Shown here: piece by piece, positions 22,473 through 30,123 of the stretch
Position numbering within the stretch: position 1 is the stretch's first letter
Layout of the letters: each line of letters begins with the position of its first letter
Virus record (IMG/VR): IMGVR_UViG_3300009034_001919
Span: 1-34,137 of that record
Reading direction: 5' to 3' (one strand)
DNA from: a virus
Length of the DNA stretch: 34,137 nt
The notes under the pieces: model-generated
What the model was told of the DNA's origin: nothing
The model's database searches: none
The model's input: the letters and a program-made list of their open reading frames with translations, nothing else
Translations under genes and position numbers: made by a program

Positions 22473-23072
22473 TTAGTCTAGTTGGAACGTGCTTTTGAAG
22501 GCTGCGCGGCTTCTGGCTTGTCCCGCGCGGGTTAATGCTTGGATAAGGGGTTCAGCCACTTCAACTGCCACTGGTGTGTAGGTAGCATAGATGCTGGCTG
22601 TCCAGTCGTTTAAACCGCCGACAGTACCATAGGGATCCTCTGCCCCATCATCATATTCATCCTCCGCCCTCAAATCAAACTGATTGGTCCCTCCAGCATC
22701 AGAAGAGATGAACGTGCTGTAAGCCACAATTTGATGAACCGTATCATCTCCAACGTGAAGAGTCAGCCAATAATCGCCAGCCGTAAGAGAAACCGCCGTC
22801 GCAAACGTGAAGTCTCCCCAGTCTCCGCTCGTCCAATCAACCAATACCTCATTCGTCTCGCCCTTCAAGGCTCCGGGGGAACCAGCATCATCCGCATATA
22901 TGTCACACTTACAGTACCCATCATAGGAGTTACCTGGATCTCTGTAAATGTGAGCCGTAATCTTTGATACCAAGCCAGCCTCAGATAAAGTGAATTTAAC
23001 GGCCGACTTCGTATCTCTAGACGTGAACCTTGTGATTCCAGTCTCGATGCTCGTATTTCCAAAGGTCGCCAT
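22473..23072 (-). CDS. Beta-sandwich virion protein (decoration or fibre)
   Basis: 199 residues. ITRFTSRDTKSAVKFTLSEAG, VSKITAHIYRDPG, CKCDIYADDAGSPGAL and GDYWLTLHVGDD make a jelly-roll-like domain often seen in surface proteins, followed by an Ala-rich basic C-terminal tail (LTRAGQARSRAAFKS). It probably binds capsid or glycan. The ribosome-binding site is GAGGAT. It is last in the head/accessory unit before the sugar cassette. Confidence 0.6.
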   Translation of the reverse strand: MATFGNTSIETGITRFTSRDTKSAVKFTLSEAGLVSKITAHIYRDPGNSYDGYCKCDIYADDAGSPGALKGETNEVLVDWTSGDWGDFTFATAVSLTAGDYWLTLHVGDDTVHQIVAYSTFISSDAGGTNQFDLRAEDEYDDGAEDPYGTVGGLNDWTASIYATYTPVAVEVAEPLIQALTRAGQARSRAAFKSTFQLD

Positions 23073-23119
23073 TACTTTGTTACATCCTCACTGACACCAT
23101 GCTCTGACTGATAATCATT

Positions 23120-23368
23120 CTAGGTTGTCCAAACCTGTCCTATGAACTGCTCAAGATCCTCTTTCCGGTCGTATCGCGCCTTCATCAAAGTGAGGAGGTC
23201 GATGATTCTCTGATTCATGTGGGAAGTGCTCCATCCCTCGGAGACTGTCCACGACTTTTCAAAGGGCGTGAAAACCTCGGTGTCCGTCGGTCTTATCTGG
23301 AAGGTCGCCGTTATCTGAAAGTCGTTTATGATTCCAGAGCTTTCAAGGCTTATTAACTCTGCTTCCAT
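23120..23368 (-). CDS. Unrecognised small virion-module protein
   Basis: 82 residues: an N-terminal beta part (IINDFQITATFQIRP) and a C-terminal helix (MNQRIIDLLTLMKARYDRKEDLEQF). A strong GGGAGGTGA precedes the ATG. No family is recognised. Its position suggests a structural accessory. Confidence 0.65.
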   Translation of the reverse strand: MEAELISLESSGIINDFQITATFQIRPTDTEVFTPFEKSWTVSEGWSTSHMNQRIIDLLTLMKARYDRKEDLEQFIGQVWTT

Positions 23369-23386
23369 TCAGCTTTCACCTCCCTT

Positions 23387-24223
23387 CTAGTTCACTCCTA
23401 TGAACGTTAGGTTGTCGTATCCGCTTACCGTGGACATAATGTAGACGGCGTCAAAGTTGGCTACGTCGAGGTTTATACCCTCACCTGCCTCCAGCGCGAA
23501 GCCATATCCCGAGTATGGGGCGGAGTCTCCGCTTCCGCCCACGTATATGAAGCCTGAGTTGTCGCTCATAGCCTTTATCGTCACGGTTTTCGTGGCTCCG
23601 CTTCCAAGTACCACTCCTGCGGAGGCTCCGGTGAGGTCTGTGTGTATGCCCCCTGTCTTCACGAGGGTTGGAACTTGCACGTCCACGGTTTCGCCTGAGA
23701 CTTTGACTACGAGGGGATCTTGGGCGACCACCTGTAAGCCGGATAATAGTTCTCTGTAAACGGTGATGCCTGAGGCTATGACTACGGTGTCTCCGCTTAT
23801 CTTCACAACTTGGGTGTCTGGTAGAAAAACGCCTTGACCCGATATTTGCACGATGTCCCCAGAGGCAATGGAGACGGTTTCACCCGATATCTTGACGACA
23901 AGGGGAACCTGAACAACTACTTGTAGTCCTGAGATGGGTGCCTTGTCTAGGACAGCGCCAGATGCGATAACAACTTGGTCTCCACTTATCTTAACTACCT
24001 GTGTTGAGGGGAGTGTGACCTCGCCTGAGAGGATGTGTGTTTCAACCCATTGTCCCGAAACGTTGGCGGTGAAGGATCCAACTATTCCGAGACCAGATTG
24101 AACCATTACGTTGAGACCTGATTCGACGGTGACGAGTCCCGACTCTAGGGTGACAATGCCCGACTTGACGTGAACTCCATAGTCCCGTGCGCCCACTTCT
24201 AGTTGGTAAGGACTAACCGTCAT
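23387..24223 (-). CDS. Repeat-rich fibre protein with C-terminal beta-sandwich
   Basis: 278 residues from ATG 24223, placed six bases after GAGGTG (the frame extends three codons to a GTG that lies within the ribosome-binding site). Residues 15-195 consist of short V-x-x-SG strands, suggesting a beta-solenoid or triple-stranded fibre, and include a tandem duplication. The C-terminal domain (FIYVGGSGDSAPYSGYGFAL, then GINLDVANFDAVYI) is a compact beta-sandwich common on phage decoration and fibre proteins. A capsid or tail fibre role is likely. Confidence 0.65.
   Translation of the reverse strand: MTVSPYQLEVGARDYGVHVKSGIVTLESGLVTVESGLNVMVQSGLGIVGSFTANVSGQWVETHILSGEVTLPSTQVVKISGDQVVIASGAVLDKAPISGLQVVVQVPLVVKISGETVSIASGDIVQISGQGVFLPDTQVVKISGDTVVIASGITVYRELLSGLQVVAQDPLVVKVSGETVDVQVPTLVKTGGIHTDLTGASAGVVLGSGATKTVTIKAMSDNSGFIYVGGSGDSAPYSGYGFALEAGEGINLDVANFDAVYIMSTVSGYDNLTFIGVN
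23636..24013 (-). repeat. 189-bp tandem duplication in the fibre gene
   Basis: Two adjacent 189-bp units (23825-24013 and 23636-23824) encode 63-residue copies beginning LPSTQVVKISGDQVVIASG and LPDTQVVKISGDTVVIASG. Both continue through LSGLQVV or ISGLQVV and LVVKxSGETV. The match is near-complete in the first two-thirds and lower at the end. Confidence 0.8.
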
Positions 24224-24224
24224 G

Positions 24225-24575
24225 CTATGCACCTCTGTTGATGTATGCTTTCACCTGTGCCACCTGCCCGCTCTTGAAATTAATCGTCTGGAAGCGGACG
24301 GCGTCCCACGGATTCCTGTCTAGGATGAACATCCTCTGGTCTCCGCTGTATATGGCGCTTCCCGAGTATATGGTGAACCACCTGATGGCTGAGTCCTCGT
24401 AGTTCGGCGTGCCCTGGAGGATGTAGACGCATCCTGAGCCTCCGCCACCTGAGTTCTGACCTATGTTCTCGATGTAGAACATTATTCTGCCGTAGTCGAG
24501 CACGGTAGCTTGCCTGCTGACAGTGAAGCTGTTCGTCACCGCCCCGGATATGGCCCACTCCTTCTTCCCCTGCAT
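24225..24575 (-). CDS. Small beta-rich virion protein, paralogue of 25241-25579
   Basis: 116 residues from ATG 24575, five bases after GGTGA; the frame extends to a GTG inside that site. NSFTVSRQATVLDYGRIMFYIENIG, then GSGCVYILQGTPN, RWFTIYSG and VAQVKAYIN form a beta-sandwich. The neighbour at 25241-25579 has the same order (TNSYVERTATVQNF, TIMFETVKG, VAYYVRGQP). A head decoration or fibre-joining role is likely. Confidence 0.65.
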   Translation of the reverse strand: MQGKKEWAISGAVTNSFTVSRQATVLDYGRIMFYIENIGQNSGGGGSGCVYILQGTPNYEDSAIRWFTIYSGSAIYSGDQRMFILDRNPWDAVRFQTINFKSGQVAQVKAYINRGA

Positions 24576-24580
24576 TTCAT

Positions 24581-25057
24581 TCACCCTCTAAGCGTTATCG
24601 GCGTCAGGTCTATCACTTCGGCACTTTCCATTTTACGTGGCTGGAAGGGTTTTCCCATTGCTTTCACCGCCGTCATCTCCTCCTCCAAGCCTTTTATCAT
24701 CTCCATCAGAACCCCATAATTCCTATTCAGTGTTGCCGTAACCCCGTCGAATGACTTGAAAAGCCGTGTCTTCTCCGTTAACTCGTTTCTCAGTTGTGCC
24801 ATCTCTATGATCAACTCGTTCGCCTCATTCTCATCCAAAACGAAGCTGGGGGGTTTTGAGAGGCTTAGAAGCGTGTCAAGCCTCTTGTTGACGGTGTTGA
24901 AGGATTCCTCGTAGTCTCCGCTCGGTTGTTCCACGGGTTTCTCGACGTGGGGTTCAACGATGGGGGGTTCTGAAGGGGAGCGATGTTTAATCCTCTTCAA
25001 ATAGGAAGCGGATGGTAGGGAAACGAATCTATCATTTCTCACGCCCCACCACTCCAA
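24581..25057 (-). CDS. Coiled-coil protein
   Basis: 158 residues: a basic, Pro-rich N-terminus (PSEPPIVEPHVEKPVEQPSG), then helical heptads from about residue 50 to 135 (FNTVNKRLDTLLSL, then ANELIIEMAQLRNELTEK and VLMEMIKGLEEEMTAVK). It overlaps the previous small coiled-coil gene by 26 nt. It may be a fibre stalk or assembly factor; no family is recognised. Confidence 0.65.
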   Translation of the reverse strand: MEWWGVRNDRFVSLPSASYLKRIKHRSPSEPPIVEPHVEKPVEQPSGDYEESFNTVNKRLDTLLSLSKPPSFVLDENEANELIIEMAQLRNELTEKTRLFKSFDGVTATLNRNYGVLMEMIKGLEEEMTAVKAMGKPFQPRKMESAEVIDLTPITLRG

Positions 25058-25190
25058 ATAGCTTGGACTCTATGATTCGTATCCTCGCCGCTTCATCCCG
25101 CCACAGCATGTTGAGAACGTCAAGCAGTTTGCCAAGGTTCTCGTGTCTGAGCAGGAGGTCGCCGTACTCGTCTCGCAGTTCTTCGCTCAT
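25032..25190 (-). CDS. Small coiled-coil protein
   Basis: 52 residues, helical throughout: EELRDEYGDLLLRHENLGKL then VLNMLWRDEAARIRIIESKL. AAAGG lies directly before the ATG, a short spacing that makes the start less certain. It fills the gap between two well-supported genes and overlaps the next by 26 nt. Function unknown. Confidence 0.55.
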   Translation of the reverse strand: MSEELRDEYGDLLLRHENLGKLLDVLNMLWRDEAARIRIIESKLFGVVGREK

Positions 25191-25240
25191 CCTTTCATCA
25201 CAACCATGATTCCAGTTCTCCCCTAAATGTCTATCGCCTC

Positions 25241-25579
25241 TTAATGCCTTCTCCTGGAGATTAGGATGGTGACGGCGCCCGAACGGTTGCTCTGTCTGGC
25301 CTTGACGCCAACATTCAACTGCTCGTAGGCGTCGTCCAGTCCAGAAGTCAATATGGTGTAGGATCCTGACGTGAGTATCTCGCCGCTTGCAATTAGTTGA
25401 TAAGCGGTGTACCCTATGACGGGTTGACCTCGGACGTAGTAGGCTACGCCGCTTTCTCCCTTCACGGTTTCAAACATGATTGTGGTTTTGGCGAAGTTCT
25501 GAACGGTCGCAGTTCGTTCTACATATGAGTTTGTTAATGCTAAGCCAGATGCCAGACACATCGACTTTCCAATGGGCAT
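25241..25579 (-). CDS. Small beta-rich virion protein
   Basis: 112 residues starting in a TAATG overlap with the preceding gene. It is beta-rich, with strands LTNSYVERTATVQNF, TIMFETVKG, VAYYVRGQPVI and a basic C-terminus (SRRRH). It is a distant paralogue of 24225-24575 and probably a decoration or joining protein. Confidence 0.65.
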   Translation of the reverse strand: MPIGKSMCLASGLALTNSYVERTATVQNFAKTTIMFETVKGESGVAYYVRGQPVIGYTAYQLIASGEILTSGSYTILTSGLDDAYEQLNVGVKARQSNRSGAVTILISRRRH

Positions 25580-25809
25580 TATTTTATCACTCCAACCAAC
25601 TTTCCTAGTTGGATGAGAAGGGTGAATGCTACGGCGGGTGACACGAAGTATTTGAGTATCGTGATGGACGTGTTCACCATCGCCTTGAACTCGACGAACT
25701 CCAGTTCGAGCCGACTGTGGTTATCATTTAGAACCCTATAGGACTTAGCGAGGTCTGTAATCCTGTCCCTCATCGATTCATACAACTTATATTCTTCCGC
25801 ATTCATCAC
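25579..25809 (-). CDS. XhlA-like coiled-coil membrane protein
   Basis: 76 residues: an N-terminal helical heptad region (YKLYESMRDRITDLAKSYRVL, then HSRLELEFVEFKAMV) and one C-terminal hydrophobic helix (ILKYFVSPAVAFTLLIQLGKLVGVI). This is the layout of XhlA/holin-associated proteins that sit at the membrane during lysis. A virion anchor or host-membrane function is an alternative, since it lies in the head module rather than near an endolysin. The start may be GTG 25809 or ATG 25806. Confidence 0.55.
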   Translation of the reverse strand: MMNAEEYKLYESMRDRITDLAKSYRVLNDNHSRLELEFVEFKAMVNTSITILKYFVSPAVAFTLLIQLGKLVGVIK

Positions 25810-25894
25810 CCATCACATTGAACATGATTGCGACGTTTAAAAAAACGGCACGTCGCCAGCCCCTTGGAACCTTCTTTTTCAAAGCGACTCACCA

Positions 25895-26239
25895 TCAGAT
25901 TTTTCCCCTTGCCTTCCAGAATATCGGTCCAGCAGTGCTCGTGAACTCGATTGTGAAGTGTCCGCTGTTAATATACTTCTCGCCGGAAGTTGTGCTGGCG
26001 GCGCTACGGTCGATGGCAGGCCAAGACGTAGGATATGTACACCGTGGCTCGGCGACTCCGCTGGTCGGCGAAGCTCGTGTCTGACTCCAGGTGTCAAGTG
26101 ACTCGACCACACGTAGCCCAGTCTGTAAGGTTCGTGTCGCGACTTCTGCGCTGGTCATGGTGAAGCTGCCGTAGTGTACGTGTTTGTTGCCTTCAACGGT
26201 TTTGTAATCGATTGTATACGTGATGGTCACATGAGTCAC
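25895..26239 (-). CDS. Head-module accessory protein
   Basis: 114 residues, beta-rich at both ends (VTITYTIDYKTVEGNKHVHYG and YINSGHFTIEFTSTAGPIFW), with a Ser/Thr-rich centre. It starts with GTG immediately after the capsid TAG. A position just behind the major capsid gene is typical of decoration or head-stabilising proteins. The 85-nt gap that follows holds no gene I can see. Confidence 0.6.
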   Translation of the reverse strand: MTHVTITYTIDYKTVEGNKHVHYGSFTMTSAEVATRTLQTGLRVVESLDTWSQTRASPTSGVAEPRCTYPTSWPAIDRSAASTTSGEKYINSGHFTIEFTSTAGPIFWKARGKI

Positions 26240-27385
26240 CTACTTGATGTCCCTTAACTTGCCTTGCACAGCTAGGTTGTAGCACCTGAGTTCTCCGACG
26301 GTGTAGAAGTGTCCTTCCATGCCGTGTCCGTCAAGCGCTATGGTGTCGCCAGGGTACGCGGACTCCACGTAAACCGTAGGCATCCTCATTCCCATACGGA
26401 TGAACCGCGTGTCGGCGAACATCATTGGCGCTATCTCGTTTGTCCTGACGGCTGCTATGCTGGAGTCGTAGTCTTGGCATTCTATGATGGGTACGCCATT
26501 GTAGGTTGCGACGTTGAATCCAGCCTCGTAGCCTGCGGTGACTCCCGCGGCGCCTCCGAAGCGGGGTATGTACGTTGCAGCGCCTAGTACGTTGAAGCGT
26601 CTCTCAGCCTCAAGTAGTGCAGCCCACTGTTTTTTGGTGTTGTGTCCCGTGAAGATTACCTGTGGCATTCCGCCTGCTTTGGTGACGCTGGACCATACTC
26701 CGTCGATGAGAGTTTGGGTCAGGTCTCGTAGGGTGGCGGCTGTGCTTCCTGAGCTGGATACCTGCGCGTCGTAGGCGGTTGTTCCGTCTCTGTCCAAGCC
26801 GTAGATGTCGCCGTCGCCTGAGGTTATGCCGTTGGCTCTGCTCGCGGATGAGCAGGCTATTCTGTCGAGGGATTCGAAGCCGTTGCCTGCTAGGGTGTCT
26901 ACGTCCTGTACGAGGTAGGCGGATATGGCTCTCGCGTGTGCCTTTGCGAAGGTCTGTCTCATTTCGTCGGCTGATACTACGTCGTCGGTGCCCTCTAGCA
27001 TTACGGTTTTCCAAGTCTTGCCGAAGCCGTGGTCTATGAGCTTTGGTGCGGCGGAGGCGCTTGCCCATGTTGGGTGTACGCTGTCAGCTATGTTGGTGAA
27101 GTTGGATGCGACGCCCTCGGCTAGTCCACCGCTGGGGTAGGTTATGCCTGAGGCGGTCTCTATTCTCCAGCCTGACTTGACCCAGGGCTCCTTAGGTATG
27201 GCTGCGAAGGCGTTTGCCTCGTAGTTGACTTGGCTCCAGACTTTGGCGCCGTATACCTTGTTCCAGTACGCGGTGTCGCTTGACAGCAGTGCGTCTTTGG
27301 CTTTCAGTATTGTGTCTGCGTTGATGTCTCCGTAGAAGAATCGCTCCATCTGCTCGATGGTTTTGAAGGTTGGTATTTCCCACAT
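26240..27385 (-). CDS. Major capsid protein (HK97 fold)
   Basis: 381 residues. The N-terminal DALLSSDTAYWNKVYGAKVW and PWVKSGWRIETASG, the central helix ARAISAYLVQDVDTLAGNGFESLDRI, then PQVIFTGHNTKKQWAALLEAERRF and the C-terminal FIRMGMRMPTVYVESAYPGDT follow the order of the HK97-type capsid: N-arm, spine helix, A- and P-domains. It assembles the icosahedral shell. It directly follows the protease/scaffold gene, with a GAGGTGA ribosome-binding site. Its base composition is more GC-rich than most neighbours, as often seen in highly expressed genes. Confidence 0.85.
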   Translation of the reverse strand: MWEIPTFKTIEQMERFFYGDINADTILKAKDALLSSDTAYWNKVYGAKVWSQVNYEANAFAAIPKEPWVKSGWRIETASGITYPSGGLAEGVASNFTNIADSVHPTWASASAAPKLIDHGFGKTWKTVMLEGTDDVVSADEMRQTFAKAHARAISAYLVQDVDTLAGNGFESLDRIACSSASRANGITSGDGDIYGLDRDGTTAYDAQVSSSGSTAATLRDLTQTLIDGVWSSVTKAGGMPQVIFTGHNTKKQWAALLEAERRFNVLGAATYIPRFGGAAGVTAGYEAGFNVATYNGVPIIECQDYDSSIAAVRTNEIAPMMFADTRFIRMGMRMPTVYVESAYPGDTIALDGHGMEGHFYTVGELRCYNLAVQGKLRDIK

Positions 27386-27403
27386 TTCTTTTTTTCACCT
27401 CTT

Positions 27404-29089
27404 TTACATTCTTACTTTCTTTCTTTCCCTTCGGATCTCGTCCCAAGACACGGGGTGGATGCTGGCTATGTCGGGTTTGGCGGGTCTGTCCACGACCTGT
27501 ACGGCTACTCCCCGTGTCTCGATTTTCTCCGGCTCAACTGGTTCAGGCTTTGGCTCTGGTTTTGGTGCTGGCGTGGCTTCTAAGGGTTTGACTTGGGCGA
27601 CGGTCGGCTCAGGCGTCACGGGCATCTCAGTTTCTGGAATCTCCACTGATTTGGCGCCCTCTATGACCTGTGGCTTCTCCTCGGGAGGCAGCCTTGCCTC
27701 AATCGACACTATTTGTGCCTGAAGTTGCTCCATGGTCAATGCCTCTGGCTTAACTGGCTCTGTTTCGACTGGTTTTTCCCCTGTCTCCGCGGATTTTTCG
27801 ATTTTTTCGGTGTTTATCGCTATCTCAATCGCCTTGTCCAAGGTGTAGGAAAATAACTCGTCGTTTTCCGCTTTGTCTAGGATGAAGTCATATGCCTCCT
27901 TATCCGTTTCGAATCCATGGAACTTCTTGGCGTGGCTCACGGTTCTAGCGCGTATGGAGCCACATATTTTTCTCGCCCTTTCCTCGCTGTATCCTTCTGC
28001 CTGTCTGTCCTTCATGCATTTTCCCCAAGGATATTTGGCTTTCTCCTCAGGCAGGTTCTTTTCCATGTTCTCAAGTCTTTCGATGACTCTGGCTAGGTCG
28101 GCGGCTAGTGTCTCTATGGTTATTGGGGCTATGGCTGGTTCGTCAACTTGTGTCTCGGGTGTTTCAGACTCTTGCGAGTCGCTTGTACTCTCCTCGATCA
28201 CTTCCTCTAGGTTTTCACTCAATGGGGTTTCCCCCTTTTTTGGCTCCTCTTCTAGGGGAGAAGGGTTAAAGCCACCGTTCCGCTTCTCCGCCGATAAAAC
28301 CCCGTGGGGTCTTAACAATGCTAGGTCGAAGAGGGTTACGTATTCTTCCCCTTCGACGGGTTCAGTTATGATTGTGAATGACTCGTCGTTGAGTATTGTT
28401 TCAAGTCCGAAGCCGCTTTTGATAAGGACGTGATAGTGTTTTCCATTGGGACATGGCTTCTTACTGACTTTCGCAAAGTCCTCGACGAGAATCTTCTCTG
28501 TGAGGTGTTTCGTGTCCTCGGCGAGCTTTGCCAAGTCGTCGCATTTCAATACGTTGAATATGCTTACCTCGTTTGCGGGTTGATCCACTATTCCCACCTC
28601 ATATAACTCAAAGTCTGTGATGTCCTTCGTGCAGACGCCCGCCCTACATATTTCTGGTTGTGGATTGAGGTTTTTCCCACCAATACTGAAACCACGGTAT
28701 TTACCGCTCTTGATATCATTCCATACATCATCGGAGAGCGTCACGTCATCCCTTACCTGTGCGACGATGTAAAGCCCCCGCTCATCCATCCCGCTCCGAT
28801 GTGTTCTTCCCGCGGTGTCCGTTACCTCGTCGAACCACACTTTCGCCATCGGAACGTTGGTGTGAAGTAGGCTCAGGATACAGAAGTCGGGGTTGCTCTT
28901 CCACTTACTCCACGCGTTCTGCAACGCCTCAAGCGTCACAACATCATCTTGACTGTCCTTTATTCCCGCTATATTGGCGTAGCCCGCTATGAACCTCTTG
29001 TTTCCCTCATGTTCACTGAGGTCGAGCTTCTGAATAACGGCGTCTCGGTTTATAATCCGTTCTATGGGCGACACCACGAAGTCAGGCAT
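27404..29089 (-). CDS. Prohead protease fused to a scaffold-like C-terminus
   Basis: 561 residues from ATG 29089. Residues 30-180 match XkdF/HK97-type prohead proteases: FIAGYANIAGIKDSQDDVV, LLHTNVPMAKVW (likely catalytic His76), KYRGFSIGG (likely catalytic Ser135) and DFELYEVGIVDQPANE. The remaining part is Glu/Pro-rich and helical, suiting a scaffold removed at maturation, and includes YPWGKCMKDRQAEGYSEERA with CGSIRA, a motif frequent in phage head proteins. The frame extends 12 codons further to 29125 with a hydrophobic stretch, but a TATA-like box 24-32 nt before 29089 makes that stretch more likely untranslated. Confidence 0.78.
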   Translation of the reverse strand: MPDFVVSPIERIINRDAVIQKLDLSEHEGNKRFIAGYANIAGIKDSQDDVVTLEALQNAWSKWKSNPDFCILSLLHTNVPMAKVWFDEVTDTAGRTHRSGMDERGLYIVAQVRDDVTLSDDVWNDIKSGKYRGFSIGGKNLNPQPEICRAGVCTKDITDFELYEVGIVDQPANEVSIFNVLKCDDLAKLAEDTKHLTEKILVEDFAKVSKKPCPNGKHYHVLIKSGFGLETILNDESFTIITEPVEGEEYVTLFDLALLRPHGVLSAEKRNGGFNPSPLEEEPKKGETPLSENLEEVIEESTSDSQESETPETQVDEPAIAPITIETLAADLARVIERLENMEKNLPEEKAKYPWGKCMKDRQAEGYSEERARKICGSIRARTVSHAKKFHGFETDKEAYDFILDKAENDELFSYTLDKAIEIAINTEKIEKSAETGEKPVETEPVKPEALTMEQLQAQIVSIEARLPPEEKPQVIEGAKSVEIPETEMPVTPEPTVAQVKPLEATPAPKPEPKPEPVEPEKIETRGVAVQVVDRPAKPDIASIHPVSWDEIRRERKKVRM

Positions 29090-29112
29090 CGAAACTAATA
29101 AAAGCAATACAA

Positions 29113-29121
29113 TCAAATAAG
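29113..29121 (-). promoter_or_regulatory. Promoter element of the head module
   Basis: The minus strand reads CTTATTTGA 24-32 nt before ATG 29089, the usual TATA spacing for a leaderless archaeal mRNA. No Shine-Dalgarno sequence precedes that ATG. The divergent gene at 29142 shares this 52-nt region; its own promoter may lie in the same AT-rich stretch. Confidence 0.4.
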
Positions 29122-29141
29122 ACATATCATGGTGTTTCCCC

Positions 29142-29882
29142 TTGTTGGAGCAATATGACTTAATTCATGGCACAGATTGGTCAACTTTAGTCATTCTCGA
29201 TGCGGCGCGCCATGATGTGTTCAAGAAGGTTATCAGGAAATTCAGCCTTTCGGGTAAACTGCAAAAGTGTCGTAGCATGGGGTTTCATACTTATCCGTGG
29301 CTTGAGAAGACATTTCCCGATTATTATCCGTGGACGTACTTCTCGGCTCATCCATACATCGGGGATAAGATTCGTCGCGGGCAGCCGTTCCAAGCTATTC
29401 ACCACTTTGAGAGAGTAATTCCCGTCTGGGCGACTGCGTGGGATGATAAACTGGGTACCGTTCACCCCGACAGCGTGGGAGAGGCTGTGAAGAATACGTC
29501 TTACGAGAAGGCGATAATCCACTATCTTCAACCACATGGTCCATGGATTGGCTCCCCCAACCGCTGGGTGATTCCGTGGACCCTGCTTCAACACGATCAG
29601 CGTCAGCTTATGGCGGATTGGAAGGCGATAGTGATAAAACCCAACCCCAAGTTCTTCCGCAAGTGCTACCGTGACAATCTGAGGCTTGTGCTGGGATCGG
29701 TGGAGAAATATCTTCCCTACTTCAGGAAGCCCGTTGTGATCTCGGCTGATCATGGGGAGATGCTGGGGGAGAAGGGGTTATACCTGCATGGGGCCGTGCT
29801 GAAGTCAAAGGAGCATCTAGGCTACCCTAGGTGGGCGATAGATTTTCTGAGGCAAATTCCCTGGTTCACTGTTCAGGAGTAG
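29142..29882 (+). CDS. Alkaline-phosphatase-superfamily (sulfatase-like) hydrolase
   Basis: 246 residues from TTG (GGTG seven bases upstream). STLVILDAARHDVF gives the first metal ligand (Asp20), GFHTYPWLEKTFPD the probable nucleophile region, IIHYLQPHGPWIG a conserved His/Pro motif, and PVVISADHGEMLGEKG the second metal site (Asp203, His204). Relatives hydrolyse or transfer phosphate, sulfate or phospho-alcohol groups, and in archaea often lie beside glycosyltransferase genes. It may modify a surface glycan or lipid. It lacks a signal peptide, so it acts in the cytoplasm or is virion-bound. It is divergent from the head module. Confidence 0.75.
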   Translation: MLEQYDLIHGTDWSTLVILDAARHDVFKKVIRKFSLSGKLQKCRSMGFHTYPWLEKTFPDYYPWTYFSAHPYIGDKIRRGQPFQAIHHFERVIPVWATAWDDKLGTVHPDSVGEAVKNTSYEKAIIHYLQPHGPWIGSPNRWVIPWTLLQHDQRQLMADWKAIVIKPNPKFFRKCYRDNLRLVLGSVEKYLPYFRKPVVISADHGEMLGEKGLYLHGAVLKSKEHLGYPRWAIDFLRQIPWFTVQE

Positions 29883-30057
29883 CGTCGTAGTCCTTCCATT
29901 CACCCGTGCAATATCTCTGGATGGTCTTAGGGGATATACCCGTTTTCCACGCTATCCACGTGTAGCTTTTCCCCTCTTCACGAAGGTCTCTTATCCATAC
30001 TATGTCGCCAACGCAGATTCTCGGTCTCCCCACGGAGTCTGGTTTAGGATATTTCAT
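29866..30057 (-). CDS. Small HTH DNA-binding protein
   Basis: 63 residues. GRPRICVGDIVWIRDLREEGKSYTWIAWKTGISPKTIQRYCTGE is a resolvase/Hin-type helix-turn-helix (GRP arm, GKSY, GIS-KTIQR recognition helix). It has no dimerisation or catalytic domain. The 3' end overlaps the hydrolase gene by 17 nt. It is divergent from the beta-helix gene at 30124, and a palindrome lies between the two, so it probably regulates that gene and itself. Confidence 0.75.
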   Translation of the reverse strand: MKYPKPDSVGRPRICVGDIVWIRDLREEGKSYTWIAWKTGISPKTIQRYCTGEWKDYDATPEQ

Positions 30058-30092
30058 GTCATTATCCTAGAACATTTTCAATCCCTTAAAGG

Positions 30093-30109
30093 TTTGTATA
30101 GTGTACTAT
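30093..30109 (+). promoter_or_regulatory. TATA element overlapped by a palindromic operator
   Basis: TTTGTATAG at 30093-30101 stands 23-31 nt before ATG 30124, a TATA position. ATAGTGTACTAT at 30098-30109 has 5-bp arms (ATAGT/ACTAT) around two bases. A repressor bound here would block the promoter. The HTH protein encoded on the opposite side is the obvious candidate. Confidence 0.45.
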
Positions 30110-30123
30110 GATGTGGAAAGAAA

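Noticed and set aside
26610-27068. A 152-residue minus-strand frame inside the capsid gene
   Set aside because: Arg/His-rich, off-frame translation of the GC-rich capsid gene; no start signal.
27873-28433. A 186-residue plus-strand open frame opposite the protease/scaffold gene
   Set aside because: Ser/Leu-rich translation typical of the reverse strand of an Asp/Glu-rich gene; no ribosome-binding site or promoter.
29090-29125. Hydrophobic leader (SYLIVLLLLVS) as a signal peptide of the prohead protease
   Set aside because: A secretion signal is not expected on a cytoplasmic capsid protease, and a TATA-like box at the right distance favours ATG 29089.
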